Both the position numbers and the translations under genes were made by a program. Source: Xenophilus sp. E41 (lineage in GTDB: Bacteria; Pseudomonadota; Gammaproteobacteria; Burkholderiales; Burkholderiaceae_C). From it: a stretch of DNA of 64,000 bases. The notes beneath the pieces are model-generated. The model was not told the origin of the DNA and did not search any database. It saw nothing but the letters and a program-made list of their open reading frames with translations. Location of the stretch: positions 1 through 64,000 of the forward strand of contig NZ_QPIB01000007.1 of NCBI RefSeq assembly GCF_003671765.1, written 5' to 3'. This document shows, one piece after another, positions 9,986-18,805 of this stretch (positions within the stretch are counted from its first letter, which is position 1; every line of letters begins with the position of its first letter).

Positions 9986-10366
9986 TCAGGCGCCGAAGGA
10001 GCGCAGCCGCACTTCCTCTTCGGTGAACCGGCTGCGGACGTAGACGCGCATGGCCGCCACCAGCGGCAGTTCCCCGCGCGCGAACCAGGTCACGTCATTG
10101 CGCCGCAGCATGGCTTCGAAGGCCGGCGGACGCCCGTTGATCCACAGGTCACGCAGGCCGATGTGCTCACGATCGATGATGAGCCGGGCCTGGGTCCAGT
10201 CGGTGCTGGGGCTGTAGGGCTGCGCTGCTGATCGGTCGACCCAGCGGGCGACGCATACGGGCGCCCGGCCCGCAGTCGTCACGCGGATGTCGCACAGCCC
10301 CTGCGCTCGCGCGACCCATGCATCCAGGAGGGCACCATCGAGATCATGAATCTCCATGCGTGCCAT
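9986..10366 (-). CDS. DUF2591 / NinX-like protein
   Basis: A 126-residue protein matching the DUF2591 (phage NinX) pattern: an opening DLDGALLDAWVARAQGL helix, then YSPSTDWTQARLIIDREHI, then a C-terminal helix. The lambdoid NinX family has no known activity, and members are also seen outside phages in Burkholderiales. Nothing around it looks like a prophage. Starts at 10366 (MARMEI) or 10357 (MEIHDL) are equally possible; I use the longer. The gene is on the same strand as the two small secreted proteins upstream. Confidence 0.75.
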   Translation of the reverse strand: MARMEIHDLDGALLDAWVARAQGLCDIRVTTAGRAPVCVARWVDRSAAQPYSPSTDWTQARLIIDREHIGLRDLWINGRPPAFEAMLRRNDVTWFARGELPLVAAMRVYVRSRFTEEEVRLRSFGA

Positions 10367-10409
10367 GGTGCGTCGGCGCCGGGGCGTTGGCAAGCAGCTA
10401 GCGCTTCGC

Positions 10410-10802
10410 TCAGCGCGGCATCGGGCGCGGCGAGACGGGGACCGTGGTCACGGTCTCGCGGATCAGCCCGCCACCCAGGACGCTGCCGTCGATGGTGGTC
10501 TGTCCGGTGCCGGTGATGCGCGCCTCGCATTCGGCCCGTTCGGCCGGCGGATGCAGGCTGCAGCGGGCCAGCGCGTTGGCGCGGTAATCGGGCGCCGTGG
10601 TCAGCGTGCCCTGGCGCGCGGCCTGGCGGGCGGCGCCGGCCTCGCGCAGGCAGGCGGCGCGGTCCTGCTGGATGTGGTCGCAGACGGCACGCTCCTGCTG
10701 GTAGGTGCTGTCCAGGCCGCGCGGCGGAGCCGCCAGGGCGGCAGCGCTCATGCCGGCGCCCAGGCACAACGCGACGGCCGTACGGGAAAGCAGATGCTTC
10801 AT
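10410..10802 (-). CDS. Small secreted four-cysteine protein (copy B)
   Basis: A 130-residue protein with a signal peptide (MKHLLSRTAVALCLGAGMSA, cleavage after the ALAA near residue 25). The mature part carries four Cys in the order AVC...AAC...ARC...AEC, likely two periplasmic disulfides, and ends in GGGLIRETVTTVPVSP. A good Shine-Dalgarno (AAGGAG) precedes ATG 10802. It is clearly paralogous to the gene immediately upstream (10880-11263), sharing QQD+AAC+REAGAARQ, NALARC and IRETVT. Function unknown; similar genes are annotated only as hypothetical, to my knowledge. Confidence 0.82.
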   Translation of the reverse strand: MKHLLSRTAVALCLGAGMSAAALAAPPRGLDSTYQQERAVCDHIQQDRAACLREAGAARQAARQGTLTTAPDYRANALARCSLHPPAERAECEARITGTGQTTIDGSVLGGGLIRETVTTVPVSPRPMPR

Positions 10803-10879
10803 GGGAACTCCTTGTCGGATGAAGAAAGGGATGCTTGGAGCCGGCGGCGAGGCAACGGTTCGTTGCCCGTCGACCCCGC

Positions 10880-11263
10880 TCACTTGGCCGGAGTGGGCGT
10901 CACCGTCTCGCGGATCACGCCGCCACCCATCACGGTGCCCTGGGTCGAACTCGTGCCGCTGCCGCGCACGCGCGCTTCGCAGTCGGCGCGGTCCGCGGCC
11001 GGCTGCAACTGGCAGCGTGCGAGGGCGTTCTGGTCGTAGGTGGCACCGCTGGCGCTGGTCAGGCCGCCGCGCTGTGCTTCCTGTCGCGCTGCGCCGGCCT
11101 CGCGCTGGCAGGCCGCCTTGTCCTGCTGGACGCCATCGCATCGTGCCTTTTCGGCGGCAACGCTGCCCTGGGCGCTCGCAAGGGTGGCGGCTGCGCCCAG
11201 AACCATGGCGGCCAGGAGCCTGGGAATGGCGCGACGCGAGGGGGTCACGGAAGTGGCGGTCAT
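10880..11263 (-). CDS. Small secreted four-cysteine protein (copy A)
   Basis: A 127-residue paralogue of the downstream gene, with an Ala-rich signal peptide (cleavage near ASAQG, about residue 32) and four Cys at matching positions (ARC, AAC, ARC, ADC). A strong GAGGAGA ribosome-binding site precedes ATG 11263. The C-terminus, GGGVIRETVTPTPAK, matches its partner. The two genes are 77 bp apart and probably co-transcribed. The conserved Cys pattern suggests a disulfide-stabilised periplasmic protein. No function is assigned. Confidence 0.82.
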   Translation of the reverse strand: MTATSVTPSRRAIPRLLAAMVLGAAATLASAQGSVAAEKARCDGVQQDKAACQREAGAARQEAQRGGLTSASGATYDQNALARCQLQPAADRADCEARVRGSGTSSTQGTVMGGGVIRETVTPTPAK

Positions 11264-11439
11264 CGGCAGTCTCTCCTCAGAGCCTCGGCACGCGCGGCGG
11301 GCGTCGCTCGCATGACCTTGTGAGGCGGTGCCGCAGTGTGCGCCGCAGGCTGCGGGGCGGGCTGTGGGACAAGGCGGCGCGGGCCGCACAGGCCTCGGGC
11401 GTCGATCCGTGTCGGACATCTCCGGCACGCCGGCGGGAT

Positions 11440-11497
11440 GCTATGGAAACGATAGCGGCTGGCGCTCACCACGTGGGCGCCGGAGGCCGAGTCGGCC
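11440..11497 (+). repeat. GCTAT-N7-ATAGC hairpin repeat, copy 1
   Basis: GCTATGGAAACGATAGC (11440-11456) followed by a second GC-rich inverted block, GGCGCTCACCACGTGGGCGCC. The element lies between the cphA terminator and the small secreted protein genes. It is one of seven copies in this window sharing the same two-hairpin plan. Confidence 0.75.
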
Positions 11498-11500
11498 AGC

Positions 11501-11525
11501 AAAAAAAGCGGCGCCCGCGGGCGCC
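11501..11525 (-). terminator. Intrinsic terminator of cphA
   Basis: A perfect 16-bp palindrome, GGCGCCCG/CGGGCGCC (11510-11525), is followed on the minus strand by GC and seven T (complement of 11501-11507). It lies five bases past the cphA stop codon, a textbook rho-independent terminator for the two-gene cyanophycin synthetase operon. Confidence 0.9.
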
Positions 11526-11530
11526 ACCGT

Positions 11531-14101
11531 TCAGCCCGCCGCGATGCGCCGGGCCAGGTGCGCGAGCGCTTCGTCCACCTGGTCGACCAGCACCAGCGAC
11601 AGGTCGCCGGGCTGCAGCCGGTCCAGCGCCTCGTCGATGGCGACGAATTCGCCGCGGATCTCGTCCACCCGCCGGGTGCGGCTTGCGCCTTCCAGGCCCT
11701 GGCGCAGCAGCGCGATCACCTCGCCGTCGGCGCGGCCGCGCTGGGCGGCGTCCTGGTAGAGGATGACCTCGTCGAAGGCCGCGCCGAGGATGCCGGTCTG
11801 GTCGCGGATGTCGCTGTCGCGCCGGTCGCCCGCGCCGCTGATCACCACCGAGCGGCGCTTGGCGGGCAGGGTGTCGACGGCTGCGACCAGCGCCTTCATG
11901 GCGTCGGTGTTGTGGCCGTAGTCGGCGATCACCGTGGCGCCGCGGAACTCCATCATGTTGAAGCGGCCCGGCACGCCGGCGGCGTCGTTCTTGAAGCTGG
12001 CCATGCCGCTGCGGATGGTGTCCCAGTCCAGGCCCACCGCCCAGGCGGCCGCCACGGCCGCCATGGCGTTCTCGACCTGGAAGGGCAGGGTGCCGCCGCG
12101 GGTGAAGGGCACGTCGCGCAGCGGCACGCGCTCGCGCCAGCTGCCTTCGGCGGCCACGATGGTGTCGCGGTCGACGTAGACGGTGCGGCGGCCCTGCGCG
12201 CGGTGCGTGGCCATCACCGGGTGCTGGCGGTCGGCCGCGAAGTAGATGACGCTGCCGGGGCAGGACACCGCCATGGCCGCGACGTTGGGATCGGCGGCAT
12301 TGAGCACCGCATAGCCGCTGGGTGCCACGTTGCGCACGATCACCCGCTTGAGCACGGCGAGCTCTTCGACCGAGTTGATGTAGTTCAAGCCCAGGTGGTC
12401 GCCGCTGCCGATGTTGGTCACCACCGCCACCGTGCAGCGGTCGAAGCCCAGCCCCTCGCGCAGGATGCCGCCGCGCGCCACCTCGAACACCGCCGCCTCC
12501 ACGTCGGGATGCAGCAGCACGTTGCGGGCGCTCTTGGGGCCGGAGCAGTCGCCGCTGTCGGTCTGGCGGCCGTCGACGTACACGCCGTCGGTGTTGGTCA
12601 TGCCCGTGACCATGCCGCTGGACATGAAGAGGTGGTTGATGAGCCGCGCCGTCGTCGTCTTGCCGTTGGTGCCCGTCACCGCCACGACGGGGATGCGGCC
12701 GTCGTCGCCATCGGCGAAGAGCTGGTCCATCACCGCCTCGCCCACCGCACGGCCGCGGCCGAAGGACGGGCTGATGTGCATCCGCAGCCCCGGCGCGGCG
12801 TTCACCTCGACGATGCCGCCGTGCTGTTCCTCCAGCGGGCGGATGACGTTCTCGCACACCATGTCGACGCCGCAGATGTGCAGCCCGACCATCTGCGCCG
12901 CATCGACGGCGCGGGCCGCGATCTCGGGGTGCACGGTGTCGGTCACGTCGGTGGCGGTGCCGCCGGTGGAGAGGTTCGCGTTGTTGCGCAGCACCACGCG
13001 CTGGCCGCGTTCGGGCACGCTGTCGGGCGTGAGGCCCTGCGCCTCGAGCCGGCCGATGGCGATGTCGTCCAGCCGGATCTTGGTCAGCGAGGTCGCGTGG
13101 CCTTCGCCGCGGCGCGGGTCCTGGTTCACCACCTCGACCAGCTGGCGCACCGTGCTCGTGCCGTCGCCGATCACCTGGGGCGGATCGCGCCGCGCGGCCG
13201 CCACCAGCTTGTCGCCGACCACCAGCAGGCGGAAGTCGAAGCCCGGCAGGAACTTCTCGACCATCACCTCGCCGTAATGCGCGGCCGAGGCGTAGGCGGC
13301 ATCGAACTGTTCGCGCGAGGTGATGTTCACCGTCACGCCCTTGCCCTGGTTGCCGTCCTGCGGCTTGGTCACCACGGGCAGGCCGATCTCCAGCGCGGCG
13401 GCCCAGCCGTCCTCCAGGTCCCTCACCGGGCGGCCCAGCGGCACCGGCACGCCGGCGGCGTTGAGGAGCTGCTTGGTGAGTTCCTTGTCCTGCGCGATCG
13501 ATTCGGCCACGCCGCTGGTGCTGTCGACCTCGGCGGCCTGGATGCGGCGCTGCTTGGCGCCCCAGCCGAACTGCACCAGGCTGCCGCTCGTAAGCCGGCG
13601 GTAGGGAATGCCGCGCGCCACGGCGGCTTCGACGATGGAACCGGTGCTCGGGCCCAGGCGCTCGTCCTCGTCGAGTTCGCGCAACTCGGTGATGGCGGCC
13701 TGCGCATCGAAGCTGCCCTGCTCGCCCAGCGCGGCGGCGATGAGCTGCTCGGCCAGCTTCATCGCGCGGCGGCCCACGGCCTCCTCGGTGTACTGCACCG
13801 CGACCTGGTACACGCCCTCGTCGGTGGTGCGGGTGGTGTGGCCGAAGGCGACCTGGCAGCCGGCCTGGGCCTGCAGGGCCAGCGCGGCGTTCTCCAGCAC
13901 GTGGGCCAGCGCCAGCGGCTGCCCCAGCACGATGGGATGCAGCTCGCCGATGGTCGGGAAGAGCGCGCGCAGGCGGGCCTCGAAGCCCGGCAGCTGCTCG
14001 ATGGCGTTCTCAGGGCCCCGGCAGGCGACGATCGCCTGGATGGCCGTGTGGCGGCTCCAGAGGTTGGGGCCGCGCAGGGCCCGGATGCGGGTGATTTCCA
14101 T
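11531..14101 (-). CDS. cphA: Cyanophycin synthetase CphA
   Basis: An 856-residue enzyme that elongates the multi-L-arginyl-poly-L-aspartate storage polymer, adding Asp then Arg with ATP. The N-terminal domain opens MEITRIRALRGPNLW. An ATP-grasp domain follows (about residues 200-460, with VVTKPQDGNQGKGV and EVNAAPGLRMH). The C-terminal Mur-ligase-like domain keeps an intact P-loop, VAVTGTNGKTTTARL (about 472-486). Length is normal for CphA (about 870). It lies 38 bp downstream of a second synthetase-like gene and ends at a strong terminator. With both ATP sites present, this is the catalytically complete member of the pair. Confidence 0.96.
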   Translation of the reverse strand: MEITRIRALRGPNLWSRHTAIQAIVACRGPENAIEQLPGFEARLRALFPTIGELHPIVLGQPLALAHVLENAALALQAQAGCQVAFGHTTRTTDEGVYQVAVQYTEEAVGRRAMKLAEQLIAAALGEQGSFDAQAAITELRELDEDERLGPSTGSIVEAAVARGIPYRRLTSGSLVQFGWGAKQRRIQAAEVDSTSGVAESIAQDKELTKQLLNAAGVPVPLGRPVRDLEDGWAAALEIGLPVVTKPQDGNQGKGVTVNITSREQFDAAYASAAHYGEVMVEKFLPGFDFRLLVVGDKLVAAARRDPPQVIGDGTSTVRQLVEVVNQDPRRGEGHATSLTKIRLDDIAIGRLEAQGLTPDSVPERGQRVVLRNNANLSTGGTATDVTDTVHPEIAARAVDAAQMVGLHICGVDMVCENVIRPLEEQHGGIVEVNAAPGLRMHISPSFGRGRAVGEAVMDQLFADGDDGRIPVVAVTGTNGKTTTARLINHLFMSSGMVTGMTNTDGVYVDGRQTDSGDCSGPKSARNVLLHPDVEAAVFEVARGGILREGLGFDRCTVAVVTNIGSGDHLGLNYINSVEELAVLKRVIVRNVAPSGYAVLNAADPNVAAMAVSCPGSVIYFAADRQHPVMATHRAQGRRTVYVDRDTIVAAEGSWRERVPLRDVPFTRGGTLPFQVENAMAAVAAAWAVGLDWDTIRSGMASFKNDAAGVPGRFNMMEFRGATVIADYGHNTDAMKALVAAVDTLPAKRRSVVISGAGDRRDSDIRDQTGILGAAFDEVILYQDAAQRGRADGEVIALLRQGLEGASRTRRVDEIRGEFVAIDEALDRLQPGDLSLVLVDQVDEALAHLARRIAAG

Positions 14102-14139
14102 GGTGGGAGCGGGTCTGTCGGAGGCGGCCGGGCGGCGTC

Positions 14140-16398
14140 TCAGGCGAGCTGGGGCTCGGCGACGGGAAGGGTCTGCTGCGACAGCTGCAGCGAGGCGAGC
14201 GCGGCCTGCAGGTCGGCCTCGAACACCTCGGCGCCGGCGCCGATCAGGTTGAGCGGGATGCCCATGGCCCAGCCGGCCGCGACGGCGGCGAGCAGGCTGT
14301 CGAGGCTGACGCCCGCATGGGTGGCGCGCCACACCGTGAGGCGGCCCAGCCCGGGCAGGAAGGATTCGCTGGTGCCGTTGGCCAACACCACGCGGTCCTG
14401 CCGCACGATCACGGCCTTGCCGCCGGCGTTCTGGTGCGCAGCGAGCGGCGCGGCCTGCGGGTCGGCGGCGTAGAGGATCACCTCGCCGTCGCACAGAGGC
14501 GCCATGCCGGCCACGCGCGGGTCGGCGGCGTTGAGCACCGCCGTGCCGTGCGGCAGCACGACGTCGACCTGCGTGCGCAGCACCTTCACCATCTGGTCGC
14601 TCTCGGCGATGTCGTAGGCGGCCAGCTGCTCGGCGCCGCCGAGGTCGGTCACGATGCCGATGTCGCAGCGGTCGTAGGGCAGGCCGTCGGCGAGGATGGT
14701 CTCGGCGCCGTTCTCGATCACCACCGCCTCGACCTGGCGGTTCACCAGCAGGCGGTGGCCGGCTTCCCAGTTCGCGCTGTCGCGTGCATCGACGCGCCGG
14801 CGCTCGAGGAACAGGCCGTCGCGGCAGGCCAGCCCGACGTGGCGGCCCGACAGGCCGACCAGCCAGGCCACCAGGCGCGCCAGCACGGCCGTGTCCTGCG
14901 TGCCGGCCACGCCGACGACGGGGATGCGCCCGGGCAGGTCGTTGCCGGATTCGGCTTCGGGGAAGAGGTGATCGCAGATCGCGCGGCCCACAGGGCGCGG
15001 CGAGCCGACGGCGGGCTTCAGGTGCATCAGCAGGCCGGGGCCGGCATTCACCTCGACGATGGCGCCGCCCTGCGCCTGCAGCGGCTTGCCGATGTCCTCG
15101 CACACCAGGTCGATGCCGGCGATGTCCAGGCCGACGACGCGGGCCGCGAGGGTGGCGGCATAGGCCACTTCGGGGTGCACCTGGTCGGTGCAGTCCACGC
15201 CCAGGTTGCCGTTGCGCTGGATGATCACCACCCGGCCGGCGGCCGGCACCGAGTCGCCGGTGAGCTTCTGGCGCTGCAACTCGAGCTGCAGCTTGGCGTC
15301 GGTGGCCAGCACGATCAGGTCCAGCGGGTATTCCTCCTCGGCACCGCGGCGCGGGTCGGAATTGAGCTGGCTGTCGATGAGCTGCGCGACCGTCTGCCGG
15401 CCGTCGCCGGTCACGGTGATGACCTCGCCGCGCGCGGCCGCCACGACTTCACCGCCGACCACCAGCAGGCGGTGCTCGGCGCCGCGCACGAAGCGTTCGA
15501 CCATCACGTCGCTGCCCTCGGGCTCGGCCACGGCGAAGGCGGCCAGCACCTCTTCGCGGCTGGTCAGGTCGAGCGACACGCCGCGGCCGTGGTTGGCGTC
15601 CGAGGGCTTCACGGCCACCGGCAGGCCGATGTCCTCGGCCGCTTCCCAGGCTTCCTCGGCGCTGGAGACCACCTGGCCTTCGGGCACCGGCACGCCGCAG
15701 CTCGCGAGCAGCGACTTGGTCAGCTCCTTGTCGCTGGCGATCGATTCGCCGATGGCGCTGGTGTAGTCGCTTTCGGCCGTCCAGATGCGCTGCTGCTTCG
15801 CGCCGTAGCCGAGCTGGACCAGGTTGCCGCTGTTCAGGCGCATGAAGGGGATGCCGCGGTCGCCGGCCGCGCCGACGATGGCGGCGGTGCTGGGGCCCAG
15901 GTAGCAGTCCTCGACCTTGGCCTTCACGGCGTCGACCGCGCGCTGCACGTCGGTCGCGTCGAAGCTCTCGTTGTTGATGGCGGCCATCAGCAGCCGGTGG
16001 CCCTCGGCCAGCGCGGTGCGCGCCACCTGCTCGTCGCGGGCCCGGAACACCATGCGGTACTGGCCGTGCTGCGAGGTGCTGCGCGTCTGGCCGAAGCCGG
16101 TGGGCATGCCGGCGAGGTTGAGCAGCTCGATGACCACGTGCTCCAGCACATGCCCGGCCCAGGTGCCTTCCTGCAGCCGCTGGATGAAGCCGCCGCGTTC
16201 GCCGACGCCGCAGTGGTGCTCGATGAGGGCCGGCAGCAGGTTCGTCAGCCGTTCAGGGAAGCCCGGGACGAGGTTCGACGGGTAGTCCTCGAGCTGCCCC
16301 AGGTCGAGCCAGACCTCGAGCACCGGGCGGTAGGTCCAGATGTTCGGTCCGCGCAGATAGCGGGTGCGAAGCAGGCGGATGTCGTCGAAACGGGTCAT
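14140..16398 (-). CDS. Second cyanophycin synthetase-like protein (CphA'/CphA2-like)
   Basis: A 752-residue paralogue of CphA, about 100 residues shorter. The N-terminal domain (YLRGPNIWTYRP) and the ATP-grasp domain (LPVAVKPSDANHGRGV; EVNAGPGLLMH) are intact. At the Mur-ligase P-loop, where CphA has GTNGKTTT, this protein has AGTQDTAVLA (about residues 492-501), so the invariant Lys-Thr is lost and the C-terminal part is shortened. The Arg-adding ATP site is therefore probably dead. Cyanobacterial CphA2, which polymerises beta-Asp-Arg dipeptides with a single ATP site, is a precedent; Burkholderiales carry a similar CphA'. It is first in the operon and divergent from the ABC exporter gene. 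Confidence 0.9.
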   Translation of the reverse strand: MTRFDDIRLLRTRYLRGPNIWTYRPVLEVWLDLGQLEDYPSNLVPGFPERLTNLLPALIEHHCGVGERGGFIQRLQEGTWAGHVLEHVVIELLNLAGMPTGFGQTRSTSQHGQYRMVFRARDEQVARTALAEGHRLLMAAINNESFDATDVQRAVDAVKAKVEDCYLGPSTAAIVGAAGDRGIPFMRLNSGNLVQLGYGAKQQRIWTAESDYTSAIGESIASDKELTKSLLASCGVPVPEGQVVSSAEEAWEAAEDIGLPVAVKPSDANHGRGVSLDLTSREEVLAAFAVAEPEGSDVMVERFVRGAEHRLLVVGGEVVAAARGEVITVTGDGRQTVAQLIDSQLNSDPRRGAEEEYPLDLIVLATDAKLQLELQRQKLTGDSVPAAGRVVIIQRNGNLGVDCTDQVHPEVAYAATLAARVVGLDIAGIDLVCEDIGKPLQAQGGAIVEVNAGPGLLMHLKPAVGSPRPVGRAICDHLFPEAESGNDLPGRIPVVGVAGTQDTAVLARLVAWLVGLSGRHVGLACRDGLFLERRRVDARDSANWEAGHRLLVNRQVEAVVIENGAETILADGLPYDRCDIGIVTDLGGAEQLAAYDIAESDQMVKVLRTQVDVVLPHGTAVLNAADPRVAGMAPLCDGEVILYAADPQAAPLAAHQNAGGKAVIVRQDRVVLANGTSESFLPGLGRLTVWRATHAGVSLDSLLAAVAAGWAMGIPLNLIGAGAEVFEADLQAALASLQLSQQTLPVAEPQLA

Positions 16399-16558
16399 GG
16401 AAACGTTCGTGGAGCGGTCTGTGCGGGTGGAGGAGTCGCCGGTTGCGATGCGTTCAACGGCCTGCAGAGGAAGAGAAGCGCCCATGGTGTTCGGTGAAAA
16501 TCGGCGCCCGACCGGCGCGCGGGAAGGGCCTCCGTGGGGCCCGGTACAACGAAACACA

Positions 16559-18805
16559 ATGCAACATCACGATCCAGTCGGCACCCCGGGGGGCGAATCG
16601 GCGTCGGCACCCGCCGCCCTGAAGGCCCGTCTGCCGGCTTCGGAGAACGTTCTCGCTACCTTGCCGGTTGACCTCGACGACCAGCTGCGCTTTGCCGACG
16701 GCCAGGTCGTGCTGACCGACCGTGCCCTCCGGGCCACCGCAGCAGGCGGCACTCCGCAGGAGTGGCTGCTCACAAGCTCGGGACTTTCCCTGCACCTGGC
16801 CGACCACGCGGGCGTCGGCACGCTCGACCTGTACGGCCCCGACGGCCGGCTGGCGCGTTGGCGTTACACCCTGGCCGGGCAGGCCGCGGCGCTGCGCCTG
16901 GTGAAGCTGTTCGAGCAGCAGCGCGCCGGCCTGGCGCAGGCGGCCGGCGAGGGCGCCGAGGCCGACGAGGCGGTCGACACCGAGTTGCAGACCCCCCCCT
17001 CGACCTGGGTGCTGCTGCGCCTGGGCCGCTTCGCCCGGCCCTACCGCACGCAGCTCATTGCCGGCTTCGTGCTCACGCTGCTGTCGACCGCAGCCACCCT
17101 GGTACCGCCCTACCTCACCATCCCGCTGATGGACGACATCCTGATCCCGTTCCAGAACGGGAAGGCCATCGACCCGATGCTGGTCGTGATGTACCTGGGC
17201 GGCCTGCTCGCCGCAGCGCTGCTGGGCTGGGGCCTGGGCTGGGCGCGCACCTACCTGCTGGCGCTGGTGTCCGAACGCATGGGCGCCGACCTGCGCACCA
17301 CCACCTACGAGCACCTGCTGACGCTGCCGCTGGACTACTTCGGCGGCAAGCGCACCGGCGACCTGATGGCGCGCATCGGCTCGGAGACCGACCGCATCAA
17401 CGTCTTCCTGTCGCTGCACGCGCTGGACTTCCTCACCGACGTGATCATGATCGCCATGACGGCGGTGATCCTGGTGTCGATCAACCCGCTGCTGGCGGTG
17501 GTCACGCTGGTGCCGCTGCCCTTCATCGCCTGGATGATCCACGTCGTGCGCGACAAGCTGCGCACCGGCTTCGAGAAGATCGACCGGGTATGGAGCGAGG
17601 TCACCAACGTGCTGGCCGACACCATCCCCGGCATCCGCGTGGTCAAGGCCTTCGCGCAGGAAAAGCGCGAGGCCGACCGCTTCCGCGAGGCCAACAAGTA
17701 CAACCTGCAGGTCAACGACCGGCTCAACCGCACCTGGTCGCTGTTCACGCCCAGCGTGTCGCTGCTCACCGAGATCGGCCTGCTCGTGGTGTGGGGCTTC
17801 GGCATCTGGCAGGTGGCGCGCGGGCGCATCACCGTGGGCGTGCTCACGGCCTTCATCGCCTACATCGGTCGCTTCTACACGCGGCTCGATTCGATGAGCC
17901 GCATCGTCTCGGTCACGCAGAAGGCGGCGGCCGGCGCCAAGCGCATCTTCGACATCCTCGACCATGTGAGCAACGTGCCCGAGCCCGCCAACCCGGTGCG
18001 CGTGGACCGGGTCGAGGGCCGCATCGAGATGCGCGACGTGGGCTTCCGCTACGGCTCGCGCGCCGTGATCCGCGACCTCGACCTTGTCATCCGTCCCGGC
18101 GAGATGATCGGCCTGGTGGGCCATTCCGGCTCGGGCAAGAGCACGCTGGTCAACCTGATCTGCCGCTTCTACGACGTGACCGACGGCGCCATCCTGGTCG
18201 ACGGCACCGACATCCGGCGCTTCGCGGTGGCCGACTACCGGCGGCACGTGGGGCTGGTGCTGCAGGAGCCTTTCCTTTTCTTCGGCACCATCGCGCAGAA
18301 CATCGCCTACGGCAAGCCGGATGCGACGCGCGAGGAGATCGTCGCCGCCGCCCGCGCCGCGCATGCGCACGACTTCATCCTGCGCCTGCCGCACGGCTAC
18401 GACTCGCTGGTGGGCGAGCGTGGACAGGGCCTGTCGGGCGGCGAGCGGCAGCGCATCAGCATCGCGCGTGCGCTGCTGATCGATCCGCGCATCCTGATCC
18501 TGGACGAGGCGACCTCGGCCGTCGACACCGAGACCGAGAAGGAAATCCAGAAGGCCCTGGACAACCTTGTGCAGGGCCGCACCACCATCGCCATCGCCCA
18601 CCGCCTGTCGACGCTGCGCAAGGCCGACCGCCTCGTGGTGATGGACCGCGGCCAGGTGGTCGAGGTCGGTCCGCACGACGATCTCATGGCCCGGCAGGGC
18701 GCCTACTGGCGGCTCTACCAGGCCCAGGCGCGCCAGGTCGACGAGGAAGAAACACTGCGCGAGACCGCGCCCACGCACGCGGCCCACCCCGCAGGAGACG
18801 CCTGA
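16559..18805 (+). CDS. Cyanophycin metabolism-associated ABC transporter
   Basis: A 748-residue exporter-type ABC half-transporter. An unusual soluble N-terminal extension of about 170 residues precedes six membrane helices (about 180-460). The nucleotide-binding domain has Walker A GHSGSGKST (about 521-529), signature LSGGERQ (about 624), Walker B ILILDEATSAVD and the H-loop AHRLS. It is divergent from the two synthetase genes, and its stop overlaps the DUF1854 start (TGATG), so the two are translationally coupled. This ABC plus DUF1854 pair recurs beside cyanophycin genes in Betaproteobacteria. The substrate is unknown; a role with arginine, dipeptides or polymer is inference. Confidence 0.9.
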   Translation: MQHHDPVGTPGGESASAPAALKARLPASENVLATLPVDLDDQLRFADGQVVLTDRALRATAAGGTPQEWLLTSSGLSLHLADHAGVGTLDLYGPDGRLARWRYTLAGQAAALRLVKLFEQQRAGLAQAAGEGAEADEAVDTELQTPPSTWVLLRLGRFARPYRTQLIAGFVLTLLSTAATLVPPYLTIPLMDDILIPFQNGKAIDPMLVVMYLGGLLAAALLGWGLGWARTYLLALVSERMGADLRTTTYEHLLTLPLDYFGGKRTGDLMARIGSETDRINVFLSLHALDFLTDVIMIAMTAVILVSINPLLAVVTLVPLPFIAWMIHVVRDKLRTGFEKIDRVWSEVTNVLADTIPGIRVVKAFAQEKREADRFREANKYNLQVNDRLNRTWSLFTPSVSLLTEIGLLVVWGFGIWQVARGRITVGVLTAFIAYIGRFYTRLDSMSRIVSVTQKAAAGAKRIFDILDHVSNVPEPANPVRVDRVEGRIEMRDVGFRYGSRAVIRDLDLVIRPGEMIGLVGHSGSGKSTLVNLICRFYDVTDGAILVDGTDIRRFAVADYRRHVGLVLQEPFLFFGTIAQNIAYGKPDATREEIVAAARAAHAHDFILRLPHGYDSLVGERGQGLSGGERQRISIARALLIDPRILILDEATSAVDTETEKEIQKALDNLVQGRTTIAIAHRLSTLRKADRLVVMDRGQVVEVGPHDDLMARQGAYWRLYQAQARQVDEEETLRETAPTHAAHPAGDA

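Noticed and set aside
9986-10366. NinX-like gene as evidence of a prophage
   Set aside because: No phage structural, lysis or integrase genes nearby, and the family also occurs outside phages.
11558-14473. 971-codon plus-strand frame antisense to cphA
   Set aside because: His/Val/Arg-rich antisense shadow with no domain; the minus-strand CphA is unambiguous.
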